Shown piece after piece: positions 1 to 8,302 of a DNA stretch of 64,000 bases. The position numbers and the translations under genes are program-made. The stretch is taken from the NCBI RefSeq assembly GCF_004792695.1, contig NZ_SRXU01000011.1, forward strand, positions 49,915 through 113,914, read 5' to 3'. This stretch comes from Sphingomonas naasensis. GTDB lineage: Bacteria > Pseudomonadota > Alphaproteobacteria > Sphingomonadales > Sphingomonadaceae. Positions within the stretch are counted from its first letter, which is position 1. Each line of letters begins with the position of its first letter. The notes below the pieces were generated by a model. That model saw only the letters and a list, made by a program, of their open reading frames with translations. It had not been told where the DNA came from and did not search any database.

Positions 1-362
1 CGGTCGTCGTTGAGCTTGGGCAAGGTGAAGGCCTGCGGCGCGCCAGCCCCTGCCGGGCGCGCCTCGGGCACCGCGGCCGCCGCCAGCTCGAGCAGGCCGA
101 GCGCGCGGCAATCGGTCACCTGATCGGCGGTCTTCGCATAGCAGACCGGCGTCGCCTGGCACGCCGCGGTATCGCGCTTCTGGCTGCCGCTCGACACCAT
201 CACCCGGCAATTGCGCAGCCTGCCGTCCGAGCCCTTGTCGAATAGCATCGTCGTCAGCCCGAGCTTCGCCTGCACGACGACCTCCTCGGTCTCCACCGCT
301 TCCGCGGGCGAAGATCCGGCAGGCACGTTTTGCGCGAGCAGGAGAAGCAGCGCGGCGAACAT
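1..362 (-). CDS. secreted protein of unknown function in the suf operon (partial, 3' end outside window)
   Basis: The frame opens with ATG overlapping the sufB stop in a TGATG junction, so it is translationally coupled to sufB. About 120 residues are visible before the window edge. A short hydrophobic N-terminus (MFAALLLLLAQ) looks like a signal peptide. It is followed by an acidic stretch and then a mature part with at least four cysteines, including a C-R-V-M and a C-Q-A-T-P-V-C pattern, compatible with an exported disulfide-containing protein. I do not recognise the family. Its position between sufB and the expected sufC suggests it belongs to the suf transcript but says nothing certain about function. 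Confidence 0.6.
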   Translation of the reverse strand, partial: MFAALLLLLAQNVPAGSSPAEAVETEEVVVQAKLGLTTMLFDKGSDGRLRNCRVMVSSGSQKRDTAACQATPVCYAKTADQVTDCRALGLLELAAAAVPEARPAGAGAPQAFTLPKLNDD

Positions 363-1825
363 CAGCCGACAGAGCCCTCCAGCGAGATTCCGAGCAGCTT
401 CTGCGCCTCGACTGCGAATTCCATCGGCAGCTGCTTGAGCACCTCGCGCGCGAAGCCGTTGACGATCAGCGCCACCGCGGCCTCCTGATCGAGACCGCGC
501 TGCATCGCGTAGAAGAGCTGGTCCTCGCTGATCTTCGAGGTGGTCGCCTCGTGCTCGATCTGCGCGCTCGGGTTCTTGACCTCGATATAGGGCACGGTGT
601 GCGCGCCGCACTGGTCGCCGAGCAACAGGCTGTCGCACTGGGTGAAGTTGCGGACATTCTCGGCGCCGGGCTGGACCAGCACCTTGCCGCGATAGGTGTT
701 GTCGCTGCGCCCGGCCGAAATGCCCTTCGACACGATCGTCGAGCGGGTGTTCTTGCCGAGATGGAGCATCTTGGTGCCGGTATCGGCCTGCTGGCGGCCA
801 TTGGTCACCGCGACCGAATAGAATTCGCCGACCGAGCCGTCGCCTTGCAGGATGCACGACGGATATTTCCACGTGATCGCGCTGCCGGTCTCGACCTGGG
901 TCCAGCTGACCTTCGAGTTCGTCCCCGCGCACAAGGCGCGCTTGGTGACGAAGTTGAAGATGCCGCCGACACCGTTCTCGTCGCCGGGATACCAGTTCTG
1001 CACGGTCGAATATTTGATCTCGGCATCGTCCAATGCGACCAGCTCGACCACCGCGGCGTGGAGCTGGTTCTCGTCGCGCATCGGCGCGGTGCAGCCTTCG
1101 AGATACGAGACGTACGCGCCCTTGTCGGCGACGATCAGCGTGCGCTCGAACTGGCCGGTATTCTCGGCATTGATGCGGAAATAGGTGCTCAGCTCCATCG
1201 GGCAGCGCACGCCCTCGGGCACATAGACGAAGGTGCCGTCGGAGAAGACCGCCGAGTTGAGCGCCGAGAAGAAATTGTCGCGGACGGGCACGACCTTGCC
1301 GAGCCACTTCTTCACCAGCTCGGGATATTCGCGGATCGCCTCCGAGATCGACAGGAAGATGACGCCGGCGGCCTTCAGCTCCTCGCGGAAGGTGGTCGCG
1401 ACCGAGACGCTGTCAAACACCGCGTCGACCGCGACTTTGCGCGCGCCCTCGACCCCGGCGAGCACCTTCTGCTCCTCGATCGGGATGCCGAGCTTCTCAT
1501 AGGTGCGTCGAATCTCGGGATCGAGATCGTCGAGCGAGGCGATCGTCTTCTTGTGCTTGGGCTCGGCGTAATAATAGGCGTCCTGGTAATCGATCTCGGG
1601 AATCTGCAGCTTCGCCCATTGCGGCAGCTCCATTTCCTGCCACATGCGGAACGCCTTCAGCCGCCAGTCGAGCATCCATTCGGGCTCGCTCTTCTTGGCG
1701 CTGATATAGCGGACGGTGTCCTCGCTCAGCCCCTTGGGCGCGAATTCCTGCTCGACATCCGAGGCGAAGCCCCATTCGTACTTCTTGTTCGCGGCGGCGA
1801 GCGCCTCGGCATTCCTGGTAGCCAT
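362..1825 (-). CDS. sufB: Fe-S cluster assembly scaffold SufB
   Basis: A 487-residue protein, close to the usual SufB length of about 480-495. It carries the typical family text, for example the segment around EGCTAPMRDENQLHAAVVE and the C-terminal beta-helix core with GDQCGAHTVPYIEV and ATTSKISEDQLFYAMQRG. SufB forms the SufBCD complex that builds Fe-S clusters in the cytoplasm. It starts at the ATG one base after the stop of the upstream Rrf2 regulator, so regulator and sufB form one transcript, and it overlaps the next gene. No clear strong Shine-Dalgarno is visible; the regulator stop region is directly upstream. Confidence 0.95.
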   Translation of the reverse strand: MATRNAEALAAANKKYEWGFASDVEQEFAPKGLSEDTVRYISAKKSEPEWMLDWRLKAFRMWQEMELPQWAKLQIPEIDYQDAYYYAEPKHKKTIASLDDLDPEIRRTYEKLGIPIEEQKVLAGVEGARKVAVDAVFDSVSVATTFREELKAAGVIFLSISEAIREYPELVKKWLGKVVPVRDNFFSALNSAVFSDGTFVYVPEGVRCPMELSTYFRINAENTGQFERTLIVADKGAYVSYLEGCTAPMRDENQLHAAVVELVALDDAEIKYSTVQNWYPGDENGVGGIFNFVTKRALCAGTNSKVSWTQVETGSAITWKYPSCILQGDGSVGEFYSVAVTNGRQQADTGTKMLHLGKNTRSTIVSKGISAGRSDNTYRGKVLVQPGAENVRNFTQCDSLLLGDQCGAHTVPYIEVKNPSAQIEHEATTSKISEDQLFYAMQRGLDQEAAVALIVNGFAREVLKQLPMEFAVEAQKLLGISLEGSVG

Positions 1826-1826
1826 T

Positions 1827-2300
1827 TTACACCTGTTCCCCGGCGAACGCCGGGATCCGATCGCCGGGCTCGGGGCGCGAGGCCCCCGGCGTCGGAGAAG
1901 CGGAGAGTTGGGAGAGCGAGATGCCCGCGAGCGCGCCCTTTACGGCGCCGTTGACGGCATTCCAATGCGGTTTGACGCGGCAGGTTTCCTCGACGCAGCA
2001 ATCATGCTTGCCGCTGTCGACGCAGGCAGTGAGCGCGATCGGCCCCTCGATCGCCTCAACGATGTCGGCGACGGTGATCGCCGCCGCCGGGCGGGCGAGG
2101 CGGAAGCCGCCGCCGGTGCCGCGCGCGCTTTCGAGCAGCCCCGCGGCGGACAGCTTGCTGACCAGCTTCTGCACCGTCGGCAGCGGCAGCCCGGTCTCGC
2201 CGGCGAGCGCGGTCGCGTTGAGCCGGCACGACGCGCCGCAATGGCGCGCGGCGGCGGCCATCATCACCACGGCATAATCGGCAAGGCTCGAAAGACGCAT
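1827..2300 (-). CDS. Rrf2-family regulator of the suf operon (SufR/IscR type)
   Basis: A 157-residue Rrf2 protein: winged helix at residues 1-75 (MRLSSLADYAVVMM start, helix with LPLPTVQKLVSKL, wing GTGGGFRLAR). A cysteine cluster follows at C93, C101, C102 and C107, which probably binds an Fe-S cluster as in IscR-like sensors. It is first in the suf operon and should repress or tune it in response to cluster status. The C-terminus from about residue 133 is unusual. It is rich in P, G and S, and the last residues (GDRIPAFAGEQV) are encoded by a REP-type hairpin at 1839-1854, so the repeat has supplied or replaced the natural tail. Confidence 0.88.
   Translation of the reverse strand: MRLSSLADYAVVMMAAAARHCGASCRLNATALAGETGLPLPTVQKLVSKLSAAGLLESARGTGGGFRLARPAAAITVADIVEAIEGPIALTACVDSGKHDCCVEETCRVKPHWNAVNGAVKGALAGISLSQLSASPTPGASRPEPGDRIPAFAGEQV
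1839..1854. repeat. REP-type hairpin inside the 3' end of the Rrf2 regulator gene
   Basis: A 7-bp GC-only inverted repeat (CCCGGCG, two-base loop, CGCCGGG) lies just before the regulator stop and sufB start. It resembles the hairpin at 21759-21774 and the arms of the 22532-22638 element. It is translated as part of the regulator. Confidence 0.6.
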
Positions 2301-2341
2301 TCTGCTCCAGCCGCCCTCGGCGCAACCGCGCCGCGGGCATC

Positions 2342-2364
2342 AATCGGATTGATTCTGTCCGATT
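2342..2364. promoter_or_regulatory. candidate operator of the suf regulator (inverted repeat)
   Basis: AATCGGA, nine bases, then TCCGATT forms a perfect 7-bp inverted repeat about 40 bp upstream of the Rrf2 regulator start. The local AT content is higher than the surroundings. Position and symmetry fit an autoregulatory site of an Rrf2 protein; this is inference. Confidence 0.45.
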
Positions 2365-2374
2365 GCAGATGGCC

Positions 2375-3307
2375 CTAAGCGGCGCGAAGGTCAACCGGTT
2401 CGGGGATGACTTCGGGCAGGAAGTGCAGCCCGGTGTTCTGCAGCGTCAGCGCGAGCGCCGGATCGACATTGCCGCGGAGACTCGTCGGCGTGTGGCCGGT
2501 GAAGTGCTTGACCTCGTTGATCATGTGCGACTGATCGGCGAACGGGCCGACCACATCCGAGATCGGCGCGCCCTGGAAGATCTGCATCGCGGCGCGGATC
2601 GCGCGGAACTTGCGCTTGAGCTTGGTCGGCGGCCCGCCGAAATATTCGAGGCAGAGCCGCTGGACCTGGCGCTCGCCGAGCCCGGAGCTCGCCTCGATCG
2701 TGGCGTAGAGCGCGTCGATCGTCGGATCCTCGCTCGCGCCCCAGTCGCGCACGGCGTTGAGGAACGGGAAATGCGCCTCGGGAACGGGCTTCACTTCCTC
2801 CTGGCGCATGATCAGCTGCGGCGCGATCGCCGAGATCATCTCGTCGAGCTCGGTCATCGCGTGCAATTGCTCGAGCAGCCGCGGAGCGCGCTCGCAGAAC
2901 AATTTCTCGCCATCGATGATGTGATCGGTGACCTTGTGCGCGGGAATGCCGATCAGCGCCTTCCAGCCGATCGCGCGCAGCACCACGCCGAAACACAGCA
3001 CCGGCCCGCGCATCCGATAGCTCGCGGCGGCGGTGCCCGGGCCCGCCACCATGATCGGCTTGAGCTTCTCGACATGGCCGTCGGGGAAGGTCATCTCGCC
3101 CTCGCCGCGGATCAGGAAGCGGATATGGCCGATATCGATGCGCTCGGCGCGCTCGAACTCGGCCGGTCCGTCCGAACGGAACAGATAATAGGATTCGACG
3201 TGCGGGAGCAGCCGCCCCTTGGCACGCTTCAGCTCGACGGTCGGCGCGGCCGGAATTTCGGCTTTCGCGCTGGCGACGTCGGTATTGTGTGTGGTTGCGA
3301 CCCTCAT
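2375..3307 (-). CDS. AraC-family transcriptional regulator
   Basis: A 310-residue protein. The C-terminal DNA-binding domain spans about residues 195-280: first helix with SSGLGERQVQRLCLEYFGGP, then PTKLKRKFRAIRAAMQ, and a second HTH with DVVGPFADQSHMINEVKHFTG, the classic AraC signature. The N-terminal 180 residues form a cupin-like sensory half (with ERIDIGHIRFLIRGEGEMTF). The ligand and targets cannot be read from the sequence. It is divergent from pyrD and convergent in orientation with nothing nearby, so it is probably a single-gene transcript. Confidence 0.88.
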   Translation of the reverse strand: MRVATTHNTDVASAKAEIPAAPTVELKRAKGRLLPHVESYYLFRSDGPAEFERAERIDIGHIRFLIRGEGEMTFPDGHVEKLKPIMVAGPGTAAASYRMRGPVLCFGVVLRAIGWKALIGIPAHKVTDHIIDGEKLFCERAPRLLEQLHAMTELDEMISAIAPQLIMRQEEVKPVPEAHFPFLNAVRDWGASEDPTIDALYATIEASSGLGERQVQRLCLEYFGGPPTKLKRKFRAIRAAMQIFQGAPISDVVGPFADQSHMINEVKHFTGHTPTSLRGNVDPALALTLQNTGLHFLPEVIPEPVDLRAA

Positions 3308-3384
3308 ATGCGACCCGAGCCCCCCGGTTTCCCCGAATCTGTGTCTCGCACATGTCTATAACGAGCGGGGCGCACAGATAAAAG

Positions 3385-3412
3385 TGACCCGGCCGGTTGC
3401 CCGGCCGGGTCA
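3385..3412 (-). terminator. strong hairpin followed by T-run on the minus strand
   Basis: A perfect 12-bp stem (TGACCCGGCCGG / CCGGCCGGGTCA) with a four-base loop. Read on the minus strand it is followed by CTTTTAT, a typical Rho-independent terminator. It lies upstream of the AraC gene, not after a known gene. It therefore ends either a leader transcript (attenuator) or a small RNA that starts to its right, within about 3420-3530. Confidence 0.6.
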
Positions 3413-3561
3413 GTGGAAAGGGTTCCCCCCGTTGAAGAAGAAACCCCTCGGGTCGCAAAACCCGATTAGCCCAAGCGCCCGCCCACGTATTGGACGGATT
3501 CGACATCCCGTATTTTTCCATAATTTTTGACGCGTGGCCGCTGCGGTGCGAAGGCGCCGCC

Positions 3562-4557
3562 ATGGCCTATCCGCTTCGTTCCGCCCTCTTCGCGCTCGAT
3601 CCCGAGACCGCGCATCGCGCCACGATCGCTGCACTGCAGCTTTGGGGCGGGCTGGGAACGCCGTTCGCCGGCGACTCGCCTGCCGACCGGTCGCTCGCCG
3701 TCCGAGTCGCGGGAATCGACTTCCCCAATCCGGTGGGCCTCGCCGCGGGGCTCGACAAGAATGCCGAGGCGATCGCGGGGCTGTTCGGGCTCGGCTTCGG
3801 CGCGGTCGAGGTCGGCACGCTCACGCCGCGCCCGCAGCCCGGCAATCCCAGGCCGCGGCTGTTCCGTCTCGTCGAGGACGAGGCGGTGATCAATCGGATG
3901 GGGTTCAACAATCACGGCATCGACGCCGCGCTCGGCCGGATCGCGGCGATGCGCAGGCGGCCGGGGGTGCTCGGCATCAACGTCGGCGCCAACAAGGATT
4001 CGACCGATCGCGTCGCCGACTATGCCGTCGGGGTCGGCAAGGCGGCGGCGCATGCCGATTACATCACCATCAACGTCAGCTCGCCCAACACGCCGGGGCT
4101 GCGCGACCTCCAGGCACGCCCGGCGCTCGACGAGCTGCTCGCCGCCTGCGACGCCGCGCGCGGCTCGACTCCGATCTTCCTCAAGGTCGCGCCCGATCTC
4201 GATCGCGCCGGACTGGACGGCGCGATCCGCGCCGCGATCGACAACCGCATCGACGCGCTGATCGTCTCGAACACCACGATCGGCCGCCCCGACAGCCTGC
4301 GCGCGCCCGAAAGGGCCGAGGCCGGCGGGCTTTCGGGGGCGCCGCTGCGCGACCTCGCCCGCGCCAAGCTGATCGAGGCGCGCGAAGCGAGCGGCGGGCA
4401 ATTGCCGCTGATCTCGGCCGGCGGAATCGACGGGGCCGACGAGGCGAAGCGGCGGCTCGATGCCGGCGCGGTGCTGGTGCAGGTCTATAGCGCGCTGGTC
4501 TATCGCGGTCCCGGGCTGGCACGCGCGATCGTGCGCGGGCTGGCCGCGACGGCCTGA
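3562..4557 (+). CDS. pyrD: dihydroorotate dehydrogenase (quinone), class 2
   Basis: A 331-residue protein catalysing dihydroorotate to orotate in pyrimidine synthesis, membrane-associated and using quinone. Family text is complete: GLAAGLDKNAEA, VEVGTLTPRPQPGNPRPR, RMGFNNHG, GINVGANKD, the class 2 active-site segment NVSSPNTPGLRDLQ with the catalytic serine, NTT near residue 235, and GLSGAPL. I chose the ATG at 3562 (MAYPLRSALFALDPE), the usual N-terminus. The longer in-frame start at 3490 only adds unlike sequence from the AT-rich leader. Confidence 0.95.
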   Translation: MAYPLRSALFALDPETAHRATIAALQLWGGLGTPFAGDSPADRSLAVRVAGIDFPNPVGLAAGLDKNAEAIAGLFGLGFGAVEVGTLTPRPQPGNPRPRLFRLVEDEAVINRMGFNNHGIDAALGRIAAMRRRPGVLGINVGANKDSTDRVADYAVGVGKAAAHADYITINVSSPNTPGLRDLQARPALDELLAACDAARGSTPIFLKVAPDLDRAGLDGAIRAAIDNRIDALIVSNTTIGRPDSLRAPERAEAGGLSGAPLRDLARAKLIEAREASGGQLPLISAGGIDGADEAKRRLDAGAVLVQVYSALVYRGPGLARAIVRGLAATA

Positions 4558-4602
4558 CGTAGCGTCTTTGCCCGCTGGCCAAAGCCCGCTACGGCTCGGC
4601 TC

Positions 4603-6321
4603 ATGAAAAAATTGGTCGCGCTGCTCGTCGTCCTGTTCCTGCCCTTCGCCGCCGCGGCACAGGGCGTCGTCAGCGCGGCGGACCCGCGCGCCGCCGCGGC
4701 GGGCGTCGAGATCCTCCGCAAGGGCGGCACCGCGACCGACGCCGCGATCGCGACGATGCTCGCGCTCAACGTCGTCGAGCCGCAGAGCGCCGGGATCGGC
4801 GGCGGCGCCTTTTTCGTCCAATATGACGCGAAGAAGAAGGCCACCACCACGGTCGACGGCCGCGAGGCGGCGCCGATGGCGGCGGACATGCGCTGGTTCT
4901 TCGGACCCGACGGCAAGCCGCTCAGCCATTCGGACGCGGTTCCCGGCGGCCGCAGCGTCGGCGTGCCCGGCACGCTGCGCGCGATGGCGCTGGCCCACAG
5001 CAAGGGCGGCAAGCTGCCCTGGGCGACGCTGTTCGAGCCGGCGATCAGGCTGGCGCGCGACGGCTTCGCGGTCTCGCCGCGGCTCAACAACGCGCTCAGC
5101 CGCTATGCCGGCCATGTCACCCCCGCCGGGCGCGCGCTCTATGCCGGGCCCGACGGCAAGCCGCTCGCGATCGGCGCGATCGCGCGCAACCCCGAGCAGG
5201 CCGCGTTGCTCGAGCGCGTCGCGAAGCTGGGGCCGGACAGCTTCTATGTCGGCCCGCAGGCGCAGAAGCTGGTCGACACCGTCAACCATGCCGAGCGCAA
5301 CCCGTCGAAGATGACCGTCGGCGATCTCGCTTCCTACGAAGCCAAGGACCGGCCGGTGCTGTGCGGCAGCTATCGCAAGCACAGGATCTGCTCGATGGGC
5401 CCGCCCTCGTCGGGTGGCATCGCGGTGCTGATGATCCTCAAGCAGCTCGAGCGCTTCGACATGGCGAAGCTGGGCAAGGACTCGCCGGTCGCATGGCATT
5501 TGTTCGCCGAGAGCTCGCGCCTCGCTTATGCCGATCGCGACATGTACCTCGGCGATCCCGATTTCGTGAAGATCCCGCTCAAGGGCCTGCTCGACCCGAA
5601 ATATATCGCCGGCCGCTCGGCGCTGATCCGCACCGACCGCTCGATGACCAACGTCACCGCGGGCACGCCGCCGGGGGCGCCGCCGCGGGTGCGCGCGCCG
5701 ACCAGCGAAGTGCCGGGAACGACCTCGCTGTCGGTCGCCGATGACGCCGGCAACGTCGCGCAGGTGACCACGACGATCGAGGGCTCGTTCGGCTCGGGCC
5801 TGTCGGTCGACGGCACGATGCTCAACAACGAGCTCACCGATTTCGACATCGCGCCGGTGAAGGACGGCTATCTCGTCGCCAATCGCGTCGAGGGCGGCAA
5901 GCGCCCGCGCAGCTCAATGGCGCCCTCGATCGTTTACGCCCCGAACGGCGAGGTCCGTCTCGCGGTCGGCGCGGCGGGCGGATCGACGATCATCGTGCAG
6001 GTGGCCAAGGCGATCATCGCCGTGGTCGACTGGAAGCTGCCGGCGCAGGACGCGATCGGTCTCGGCCTGATCTACGCGCCCGGCCAGGTCGCGCTGATCG
6101 AGAAAGGTACCGAGCGCGAGGCCATGGTGCCGGCGCTCGAGGCGCTGGGCGAGCGCGTGCAGGTTGCGCCGCTCGGGCTCAAGGCCAATGCGATAGAGCG
6201 CGTCGGCGGCAAATGGGCCGGCGGGGCCGATCCGCGCAGCGAAGGCGTTGTGATGCAGCAGGACGGCAGCGTGAGCGAAATCACGCGCGTGGGCGCCCGG
6301 CCCAACCGCCCGGCCGAATAG
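4603..6321 (+). CDS. ggt: gamma-glutamyltransferase
   Basis: A 572-residue precursor with a clear signal peptide (MKKLVALLVVLFLPFAAAAQG). It should be exported and self-cleave into large and small subunits, hydrolysing or transferring the gamma-glutamyl group of glutathione. The catalytic threonine that becomes the new N-terminus is the first T of GTTSLSVADDAGN, about residue 373. The His usual after the TT pair is Ser here. The glycine-rich loop around SMGPPSSGGIAV is present. It has its own start 45 bp after pyrD and no overlapping partner. Confidence 0.93.
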   Translation: MKKLVALLVVLFLPFAAAAQGVVSAADPRAAAAGVEILRKGGTATDAAIATMLALNVVEPQSAGIGGGAFFVQYDAKKKATTTVDGREAAPMAADMRWFFGPDGKPLSHSDAVPGGRSVGVPGTLRAMALAHSKGGKLPWATLFEPAIRLARDGFAVSPRLNNALSRYAGHVTPAGRALYAGPDGKPLAIGAIARNPEQAALLERVAKLGPDSFYVGPQAQKLVDTVNHAERNPSKMTVGDLASYEAKDRPVLCGSYRKHRICSMGPPSSGGIAVLMILKQLERFDMAKLGKDSPVAWHLFAESSRLAYADRDMYLGDPDFVKIPLKGLLDPKYIAGRSALIRTDRSMTNVTAGTPPGAPPRVRAPTSEVPGTTSLSVADDAGNVAQVTTTIEGSFGSGLSVDGTMLNNELTDFDIAPVKDGYLVANRVEGGKRPRSSMAPSIVYAPNGEVRLAVGAAGGSTIIVQVAKAIIAVVDWKLPAQDAIGLGLIYAPGQVALIEKGTEREAMVPALEALGERVQVAPLGLKANAIERVGGKWAGGADPRSEGVVMQQDGSVSEITRVGARPNRPAE

Positions 6322-6364
6322 GCAAAATAAAGGGACGCCGCCCGAGCGGCGCCCGGAGGGGAAG

Positions 6365-8152
6365 ATGATGCGGAAGCTCGAACGGTTCGAAAACCTCGTC
6401 CAGATGTTCTTCACGCGGGCGCGCGAGAAGGGCGACAAGCCCTTCCTCTGGCACAAGAGTGGCGGCAAGTGGCAGCCGACCAGCTGGGCGGAGGCCGCAC
6501 GCCAGGTCGCCAGCCTCGCCACCGCGCTGCAGGACCTCGGGCTCAAGCCGGGCGACCGCGTGATGCTGGTCTCCGAGAACCGGCCGGAATTCTGCATCAC
6601 CGATCTCGCGATCATGGCAGCGGGCTGCGTCACCGTGCCGACCTACACCACCAACACCGAGCGCGATCACCAGCACATCATCGAGAATTCGGGCGCCTGC
6701 GCGATCGTCGTATCGAACACCAAGCTCGCCAAGACGCTGCTCCCCGCCGCGATCCGCTCCTCCTCGGCGCGGATGGTGATCGGCATCGACGAAGTGCGCG
6801 CCGGCCAGTCGGGGACGATGGACTTCCACGACTGGAACGACCTGATCGCGCGCCACCCCGCCGACCCCGACGCCTTCGCCGCCGGCGCGACCTTCAGGCG
6901 CGAGGACCTCGCATGCATCATCTACACCAGCGGCACCGGCGGGAGCCCGCGCGGGGTGATGCAGCATCATGGCGCGATCCTCCACAACGTCGCCGGCTGC
7001 TGCGAGATCATCTCGGAGGATTTCGGCTGGGAGGATGAAGTGTTCCTGTCCTTCCTGCCGCTCAGCCATGCCTATGAGCATACCGGCGGCCAGCATTTCC
7101 CGATCGGGCTCGGCGGCGAGATCTATTATTCGGAAGGCCTCGAAAAACTCGCCTCGAACATCGAGGAAGTGCGCCCGACGATCATGGTGGTCGTTCCGCG
7201 CCTGTTCGAGGTGCTGCGCACGCGGATCACCAAGAATGTCGAGAAGCAGGGCAGGCTATCGGCCTATCTGCTGGACCGCGCGGTGGCGATCGGTGGCAAG
7301 AAGGCGCGCGGCGGCGTCCCGATCCACGACCAGCCGATGAATCTCATTCTCAAGGCGACGCTGCTGCCGAAGATCTCGAAGCGCTTCGGCGGGCGGATGA
7401 AGGCGATGGTCTCGGGCGGCGCGCCGCTCAACCCCGAGGTCGGCATCTTCTTCGAGTCGATCGGGCTGACCTTCCTGCAGGGCTATGGCCAGACCGAGGC
7501 CGCGCCGGTCATCTCGTGCAACCGCCCCAAGGCGGGGCTCAAGCACGACACGGTCGGCCCACCGCTGCCCGACGTCGAGGTCCGCATCGCCGAAGACGGC
7601 GAGATCCTCGTGCGCGGCGAGCTCGTCATGCACGGCTATTGGCGCAACGAGGAGGAAACCAGGCGCGTCCTCAAGAACGGCTGGCTGCATACCGGCGATA
7701 TCGGGCTGATCGACGACAAGGGGCGGATCCAGATCACCGATCGCAAGAAGGACATCATCGTCAACGACAAGGGCGACAATGTCGCGCCGCAAAAGGTCGA
7801 GGGGATGCTGACGCTGCAGCCCGAGATCGTCCAGGCGATGATCGCCGGCGACAAGAAGCCCTATATGACCGCGGTGATCGTGCCCGATCCCGAATGGACC
7901 GCCGAATGGTGCGCGCACACCGCGACGCCGTGCCACTTCAAGGAGCTCAGCCACGACCCCGACTATAAGGCGGCGATCGGCGCGGCGGTCGAGCGGGTCA
8001 ACAAGGACCTGTCGGTGATCGAGCGGGTGCGCAAGTTCATCATCGCCGACGCGCCGTTCACGATCGAGAACGAGCAGCTGACGCCGAGCCTGAAGATCCG
8101 CCGGCACGTGCTGCGGCAGGCCTATGGGGAACGGCTCGACTCGCTGTATTGA
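6365..8152 (+). CDS. long-chain acyl-CoA synthetase (AMP-binding, FadD15-like)
   Basis: A 595-residue ANL-superfamily enzyme activating fatty acids with ATP and CoA. The AMP-binding P-loop IIYTSGTGGSPRGVMQHHG lies at about residue 183. FLPLSHAYEHTGG, the substrate-region motif GYGQTEAAPV, and the hinge/C-domain motif GWLHTGDIGLIDDKGRIQITDRKKD follow, with the A10-like lysine region near the C-terminus. Length matches the bacterial FadD15 subgroup. A good Shine-Dalgarno (GGAGGGG) precedes two consecutive ATGs at 6365 and 6368; either could be used. The substrate chain length is not decided by the sequence. Confidence 0.92.
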   Translation: MMRKLERFENLVQMFFTRAREKGDKPFLWHKSGGKWQPTSWAEAARQVASLATALQDLGLKPGDRVMLVSENRPEFCITDLAIMAAGCVTVPTYTTNTERDHQHIIENSGACAIVVSNTKLAKTLLPAAIRSSSARMVIGIDEVRAGQSGTMDFHDWNDLIARHPADPDAFAAGATFRREDLACIIYTSGTGGSPRGVMQHHGAILHNVAGCCEIISEDFGWEDEVFLSFLPLSHAYEHTGGQHFPIGLGGEIYYSEGLEKLASNIEEVRPTIMVVVPRLFEVLRTRITKNVEKQGRLSAYLLDRAVAIGGKKARGGVPIHDQPMNLILKATLLPKISKRFGGRMKAMVSGGAPLNPEVGIFFESIGLTFLQGYGQTEAAPVISCNRPKAGLKHDTVGPPLPDVEVRIAEDGEILVRGELVMHGYWRNEEETRRVLKNGWLHTGDIGLIDDKGRIQITDRKKDIIVNDKGDNVAPQKVEGMLTLQPEIVQAMIAGDKKPYMTAVIVPDPEWTAEWCAHTATPCHFKELSHDPDYKAAIGAAVERVNKDLSVIERVRKFIIADAPFTIENEQLTPSLKIRRHVLRQAYGERLDSLY

Positions 8153-8160
8153 GGTCCGGA

Positions 8161-8290
8161 TCCTCCCTCGCGCAGCGGGGGAGGTGGCATGCGCAGCATG
8201 ACGGAGGGGGCCTCTCCCCAAGCCGCATAGCCCGTGGAGATGCCCCCTCCACCACTTCGTGGTCCCCCTCCCCCGCTGCGCGAGGGAGGA
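8161..8290. repeat. 130-bp palindromic repeat element with 24-bp perfect terminal inverted repeats
   Basis: The first 24 bases (8161-8184) are the exact reverse complement of the last 24 (8267-8290). The middle has further short hairpins and CCCCCTCC / GGAGGGGG arms also found at 15864-15993 and 18786-18918. It sits between the convergent stops of the acyl-CoA ligase and the M16 peptidase. No ORF is inside. It may act as a bidirectional terminator. Confidence 0.85.
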
Positions 8291-8302
8291 TTCAGGTAGG
8301 CC

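Noticed and set aside
551..1954. Long plus-strand open frame antisense to sufB
   Set aside because: Composition is typical of a GC-rich shadow frame with Arg/Asp/Leu-rich unstructured text. The minus strand encodes a full SufB.
3466..5499. A 677-codon minus-strand open frame opposite pyrD and ggt
   Set aside because: Shadow frame; covers two unrelated plus-strand genes and the leader.
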